Source: Odoribacteraceae bacterium | GTDB lineage: Bacteria; Bacteroidota; Bacteroidia; Bacteroidales; Marinifilaceae | Length of the DNA: 11,031 nt | Reading direction: 5' to 3' | NCBI GenBank assembly: GCA_031267995.1 | Contig: JAIRXZ010000162.1 | Span: 1-11,031, forward strand | Shown: one piece after another, positions 7,767 to 11,031 of the stretch | Layout: the number at the start of each line of letters is the position of its first letter | Numbering within the stretch: position 1 is the first letter of the stretch | The notes under the pieces: generated by a model | Seen by the model: only the letters and a program-made list of their open reading frames with translations | The model's database searches: none | What the model was told of the DNA's origin: nothing | Position numbers and translations under genes: made by a program

Positions 7767-8888
7767 TTAATCCACTTTTTCTTCCAGCCTCCTGAGGGCG
7801 CCGGCGACGGGCATCGGTCGCGTCGGCTCCGTCAGCAGGAACTCCCCCGCGGCAATCCACGACTTCAACGTGGCGGCCACCTCCCGCGCCTTGGCCAGGC
7901 TGGCCACGGGCGCCGACCGCACGCGCTGCCCGTTGATCACGATTTCGCCCGACTGGAGGGCAGCGTAATTGGTCGTCCCCAGCACCTTACCCCCGTTCCC
8001 GTGGTCGACGATCACGGCCTCCACCCGCTCGTTGCCGATAGACACGCGTCGCGCCATATCCTCGTCCAGCACCGCCACGGGCACCCCCACGCCCACGAAC
8101 AGGCTGACGCCAAACCGCTCGTGATACACCCCCCGCAGGAACGCGGTACTCATCCCCCTCAGGTCGCCCACCAGCGCCAGCGACCGCCCCTCGCCCGTCC
8201 CCCCGGCATCGTGAAACCGCGTCCCGTTCCACGCCACGTACCCCACCGCGCCCCCCAGGAACACGCGCGTCCCCGGGCCGATGGTGCGGCACTCCGGGTC
8301 GTTCACCAGCGGCGACAACTCCCCGGCGCCCCCGTACGCCGCGTTGCGCGACCTCGGCAGCAGCACCCCGGCGCGCGTGTAAATAATTTGGTCTGAACTA
8401 TTCACGGCCACCTCCCCGTCGTTCGACGCGTTCCGCGGGTTATATAGATAGGCCTCGTTGAGGCTCTCCAAACTGACGCGCGTCCTGATGTGTTCGCGCG
8501 GGAAATCATCGGTCGCCTTCCCCCACGCCTCCAGCGTCACCTCCTTGCCGGCCACCAGATCCTCTATCACGTGCGCGCCGCCGTACCCGACCTTCTCCGG
8601 GTGCCCTTCCGCGGCGCCCAGGAAAGTATCATCGACGGCCAGCCCGGCGCACGCCCGTACGCCGTTCAGTTCCAGGCGTTCGGGGCGCGTGGGGGGATCG
8701 CTCTCGCCGAAATTCAGGAAAACCCCCGACGACCGCGTGGCGCTGAACGTGGCGGTCGTCACCACGTCCACGCGCCGGGCGATCTCCGCCGGCGACAGCT
8801 CTTTGGCCATGCGCGTCACCTCCTCGGCGGTGAGCACCACGGCCTTTCCGCTTCTGATTTTATCGTTAATTTCAGCGAATGATTTCAT
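7767..8888 (-). CDS. DUF39/COG1900 homocysteine biosynthesis protein (HcyS-like)
   Basis: A 373-residue protein when started at the ATG at 8888-8886 (MKSFAEINDKIRSGKAVVLTAEE), the normal beginning of this family. In-frame ATGs at 8921 and 8975 would add unconserved residues. Homologues such as methanogen MA1821 convert aspartate semialdehyde plus sulfide to homocysteine with reducing power from the NIL ferredoxin. Family segments visible are VVTTATF (42-48), SSGVFLNFG (53-61), GYGGAHVIEDL (101-111), NPRNA (150-154), ELSPLVNDP (190-198), TIGPGTRVFLGG (202-213) and the SLFVGVGVPVAVLDE stretch (262-276). There is no C-terminal CBS pair, as in many bacterial forms. Arg52 and Asp128 stand where I recall conserved cysteines; the only cysteines are Cys80 and Cys200. 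It is the first gene of the minus-strand methionine group. I found no convincing promoter in the 267 bp upstream (8889-9155). The family is certain; activity is less so given the missing cysteines. Confidence 0.88.
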   Translation of the reverse strand: MKSFAEINDKIRSGKAVVLTAEEVTRMAKELSPAEIARRVDVVTTATFSATRSSGVFLNFGESDPPTRPERLELNGVRACAGLAVDDTFLGAAEGHPEKVGYGGAHVIEDLVAGKEVTLEAWGKATDDFPREHIRTRVSLESLNEAYLYNPRNASNDGEVAVNSSDQIIYTRAGVLLPRSRNAAYGGAGELSPLVNDPECRTIGPGTRVFLGGAVGYVAWNGTRFHDAGGTGEGRSLALVGDLRGMSTAFLRGVYHERFGVSLFVGVGVPVAVLDEDMARRVSIGNERVEAVIVDHGNGGKVLGTTNYAALQSGEIVINGQRVRSAPVASLAKAREVAATLKSWIAAGEFLLTEPTRPMPVAGALRRLEEKVD

Positions 8889-9155
8889 TTTTGACGCTTG
8901 TGTTGTTATGATTTTTTCCATCGCCCCGGTTTGCCCGGCGACGTGCCGGCGCGCGCTGTCGGCGGTTTCCCCCATCTCGCGAAATGTCCCGCCTGTTTCC
9001 GCGACAAATGGTTAATGGATGCGCGAAGAAATGGTAAAATCCCGAATAAAACAAGCGTTTGCCACCCCCCTCGCCGCTTTTTTCGCGCCGCGCGAGGGTG
9101 TTAATCCCTTTGCCGCGGCCGTTCTCGCGAGATTCTCGCCGTTTGTATTGAAAAA

Positions 9156-9833
9156 CGCGCCGTTCTCTTTCGTTTCCGTGCCGTTCTCTTTCGTTTCCGC
9201 GCGTTTCCCTGCCAAACGCGTCCGGTTTCGGTCGCGCGTCGCGCGTGTCGTGAAGGAACCCGCGCCGGGTAGAAAAAAAACCGCGCCGGGTAGAAAGAAA
9301 CCCGTACGCGTTAGAGAAAAAATCACGTGATAATTTTTTTCTGTCACGAGACAGAATTTTTTTTTCTCGAGACGAAAAAAAATTATCTCGAGAAAAAATT
9401 TTTTCGTCTCGAGACGGAGTTTTTCCATCTCGAGGTGATTTTTTTTCGTCTCGAGGCAGAATTTTCTAATCTCGAGATGATTTTTTTTCGTCTCGAGACA
9501 TAATTTTTTAATCTCGAGATGATTTTTTTTCGTCTCGAGACAGAGTTTTCCAATCTCGAGATGATTTTTTTTCGTCTCGAGACAGAATTTTCCAATCTCG
9601 AGATGATTTTTTTTCGTCTCGAGACAGAGTTTTCCAATCTCGAGAAAATTTTTTTCCGTCTCGAGACAGAAATTTCCAATCTCGAGATGATTTTTTTCCG
9701 TCACGTGATGGATTTTTATTCGGGCACGGTTTTTTCCCTCTCCCGCGCGGGTTTGAGCGCGTCGGTCGCGGGTTTGTGCTTGTCGGGCGTGAGTTTGGGC
9801 GTGTCAGGCACGAGTTTGGCCGTATCGGTCGAG
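9156..9833. repeat. extended 21-bp periodic region, AT-rich core with GC-rich flanks
   Basis: A single 21-bp register can be followed for 33 steps. The hexamers at 9156, 9177, 9198, 9219, 9240, 9261, 9282 and 9303 read CGCGCC, CGTGCC, CGCGCG, CGTCCG, CGCGCG, CGCGCC, CGCGCC and CGTACG, and lead into the CACGTG/CTCGAG core. To the right, 9723-9828 reads GGCACG, CGCGCG, GTCGCG, GGCGTG, GGCACG and GTCGAG. Inside the flanks whole units repeat. GTTCTCTTTCGTTTC occurs at 9162 and 9183. CGCGCCGGGTAGAAA occurs at 9261 and 9282. GCGGGTTTG occurs at 9747 and 9768, with GTGAGTTTG at 9789 and ACGAGTTTG at 9810. It occupies the space between hcyS and gapA. Confidence 0.8.
9324..9707. repeat. 19-site palindrome array at exact 21-bp spacing (16x CTCGAG)
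   Basis: CTCGAG starts at 9366 and then every 21 bp through 9681, giving 16 copies with no slip. CACGTG at 9324, CACGAG at 9345 and CACGTG at 9702 occupy the same register. Over the regular right half, two 15-base spacers alternate. One is ATGA, eight T, then CGT; the other is ACAGA(A/G)TTTTCCAAT. The larger unit is therefore 42 bp. As a result GTCTCGAGAC and ATCTCGAGAT palindromes alternate. T-tracts fall at the same offset in both spacers. Both strands are stop-free in some frames because 21 is a multiple of three. It is not a CRISPR, since the spacers are not unique. The role is unknown; an array of binding sites or curved DNA is possible. Confidence 0.95.
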
Positions 9834-9884
9834 GAGGTGTATCAAAAACATATTGTTCGGGGGCGCATTTTTGGGGGAGGGGAT

Positions 9885-9915
9885 TTTCGCGTGTCGCCTT
9901 TTATCGCTACATTCG
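9885..9915 (+). promoter_or_regulatory. candidate gapA promoter
   Basis: TTTC at 9885-9888 is followed after 19 bases by TACATTCG (9908-9915). This differs from the Bacteroides -7 consensus TAnnTTTG by one base, and the -33 TTTG by one. Transcription would start near 9921 and give a leader of about 40 bases. The end of that leader is A/T-rich (9930-9960) with no Shine-Dalgarno site, as is usual in this phylum. Confidence 0.4.
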
Positions 9916-9960
9916 CGGGGACGAAAAAATTCATAACAATAACTTTAAAAATAAAAAAGT

Positions 9961-10962
9961 ATGGCAAAAATTAAAGTGGGGATTAACGGGTTCGGGCGTA
10001 TCGGTCGCCTGGTGTTCCGGGCCGCCGTGTCGCGCGATGACGTGGAGGTGGTAGGTATCAATGATTTGATTGACGTGGAGTACATGGCTTACATGTTGAA
10101 GTACGATTCCGTGCACGGGCGCTTCCAGGGCGACGTGGCGGTGAAGGACGGGATGCTGGTGGTGAACGGGAGGTCGATTCGCGTGACCGCGGAACGGAAC
10201 CCGGAGAACCTGAGGTGGAACGAGGTGGGGGCGGAGTACGTGGTGGAGTCTACCGGTCTGTTCCTGACGAAGGAGACGGCCGGGGCGCACCTGAAGGCGG
10301 GTGCCAAACGGGTGGTGCTGTCGGCGCCGTCGAAGGATGACACGCCGATGTTCGTGATGGGGGTGAATAACAAGAGTTACGCGGGGGAGACGATCGTGTC
10401 GAATGCCTCGTGTACAACGAATTGCCTGGCGCCGCTGGCGAAGGTGATTCATGATAATTTCGGGATCGTGGAGGGGCTGATGACGACGGTGCACGCGACG
10501 ACGGCGACGCAGAAGACGGTGGATGGTCCCTCGGCGAAGGATTGGAGGGGCGGTCGCGCGGCGGGGGGGAATATTATCCCGTCGTCGACGGGGGCGGCGA
10601 AGGCGGTGGGGAAGGTGATCCCGGAGCTGAAGGGGAAGTTGACGGGGATGTCGCTGCGGGTGCCGACGCTGGACGTGTCGGTGGTTGACCTGACTTGCCG
10701 GCTGGCCAGGCCGACGTCGTACGAGGAGATCAAGGCGGCGGTGAAGAGGGCGTCGGAGAACGAGCTGAAGGGGGTGCTGGGGTACACGGAGGATGACGTG
10801 GTGTCGTCCGATTTCGTGGGCGAGAGCCGGACGTCGGTTTTCGACGCGAAGGCGGGGATCGCGCTGAATGACACGTTCGTGAAGTTGGTGGCCTGGTATG
10901 ATAACGAGTGGGGGTATTCGAACAAGGTTATTGATTTGATAGCGTATATCGCTTCCGTTTGA
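9961..10962 (+). CDS. gapA: glyceraldehyde-3-phosphate dehydrogenase, type I
   Basis: A 333-residue glycolytic enzyme that oxidises glyceraldehyde 3-phosphate to 1,3-bisphosphoglycerate with NAD and phosphate, in the cytoplasm. The N-terminal Rossmann motif GINGFGRIGRL (7-17) and the ND pair at 34-35 suggest NAD preference. The catalytic segment is SNASCTTNCLAP (147-158) with Cys151, and the base is His178 in TTVHATT. Other family segments are KTVDGPS (185-191), SSTGAAKAVG (208-217) and WYDNEWGYS (312-320). The length is normal and nothing is missing. The gene stands alone on the plus strand, divergent from the methionine genes, with its own terminator. The codons are rich in G (GTG, CTG, GGG), and the gene looks native. 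Confidence 0.98.
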   Translation: MAKIKVGINGFGRIGRLVFRAAVSRDDVEVVGINDLIDVEYMAYMLKYDSVHGRFQGDVAVKDGMLVVNGRSIRVTAERNPENLRWNEVGAEYVVESTGLFLTKETAGAHLKAGAKRVVLSAPSKDDTPMFVMGVNNKSYAGETIVSNASCTTNCLAPLAKVIHDNFGIVEGLMTTVHATTATQKTVDGPSAKDWRGGRAAGGNIIPSSTGAAKAVGKVIPELKGKLTGMSLRVPTLDVSVVDLTCRLARPTSYEEIKAAVKRASENELKGVLGYTEDDVVSSDFVGESRTSVFDAKAGIALNDTFVKLVAWYDNEWGYSNKVIDLIAYIASV

Positions 10963-10986
10963 TGCCACGAGGCAGGGGGGGGCGAG

Positions 10987-11021
10987 AGGCTGGCCGGGAT
11001 GTTCCCGGTCAGCCTTTTTTT
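10987..11021 (+). terminator. intrinsic terminator of gapA
   Basis: A 13-bp stem, 10987-10999 with 11003-11015, contains one G:U pair and closes a TGT loop. It is followed by seven T in a row (11015-11021). It begins 24 bp after the gapA stop codon. This is a classic Rho-independent terminator. Confidence 0.93.
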
Positions 11022-11031
11022 ATGTTCCGGG

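Noticed and set aside
8889..8975. N-terminal extension of the hcyS-like protein from ATGs at 8921 or 8975
   Set aside because: The extra residues do not resemble the family, whose members start close to the MKSFAEIN segment; the start at 8888 also has an A-rich leader.
9012..9704. 230-codon minus-strand open frame through the array, starting GTG
   Set aside because: It is open because the 21-bp units contain no stop in that frame; both strands are open, composition follows the repeat and no known domain is seen. Not listed as a gene.
9324..9707. CRISPR array
   Set aside because: The conserved part is a 6-10 bp palindrome and the intervening 15-mers repeat themselves, so there are no unique spacers; no cas genes are nearby.
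9519..9974. 151-codon plus-strand open frame reading through the array and into the gapA start
   Set aside because: It overlaps the true gapA start in another frame and is again a by-product of the 21-bp period.

Overview
The window looks like chromosomal DNA from a GC-rich member of the Bacteroidetes, probably Bacteroidales. Three things support this. Start codons are preceded by A-rich leaders rather than clear Shine-Dalgarno sites. Candidate promoters fit the Bacteroidetes -33/-7 type (TTTG / TAnnTTTG). The type I GAPDH resembles Bacteroides-type enzymes as I remember them. The genus cannot be fixed from this sequence alone.

Layout from left to right. Positions 1-602 are intergenic apart from the possible first codons of a minus-strand gene leaving the left edge, with a plausible promoter. 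This stretch carries three kinds of short palindromic (REP-like) repeat, two of them as inverted pairs. Positions 603-2663 hold three minus-strand genes for exported proteins: a periplasmic SagB-type nitroreductase and two related lipoproteins of unknown function. Positions 2718-8888 hold four minus-strand genes that together make a methionine pathway. In transcription order these are a DUF39/COG1900 homocysteine-forming protein (hcyS-like), a NIL-domain 2x[4Fe-4S] ferredoxin, B12-dependent methionine synthase (metH) and methylenetetrahydrofolate reductase (metF). By homology they would take aspartate semialdehyde and sulfide to homocysteine and then to methionine with a folate-derived methyl group, without O-acyl-homoserine. 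The hcyS-like protein appears to lack both cysteines I recall as conserved and important in the methanogen homologue.

Positions 8889-9960 separate the divergent methionine genes from gapA. This region holds the most striking structure in the window: 19 palindromic or near-palindromic hexamers, 16 of them CTCGAG, spaced exactly 21 bp apart from 9324 to 9707. The T-tracts between them keep the same phase, and sites of sequence CACGTG stand at both ends. The same 21-bp register continues into GC-rich flanks, from about 9156 to 9833. 21 bp is two helical turns, so all sites face the same side of the DNA. I do not recognise this array as a known element.

Positions 9961-10962 encode glyceraldehyde-3-phosphate dehydrogenase (gapA) on the plus strand, with a candidate promoter upstream and a clear intrinsic terminator downstream.
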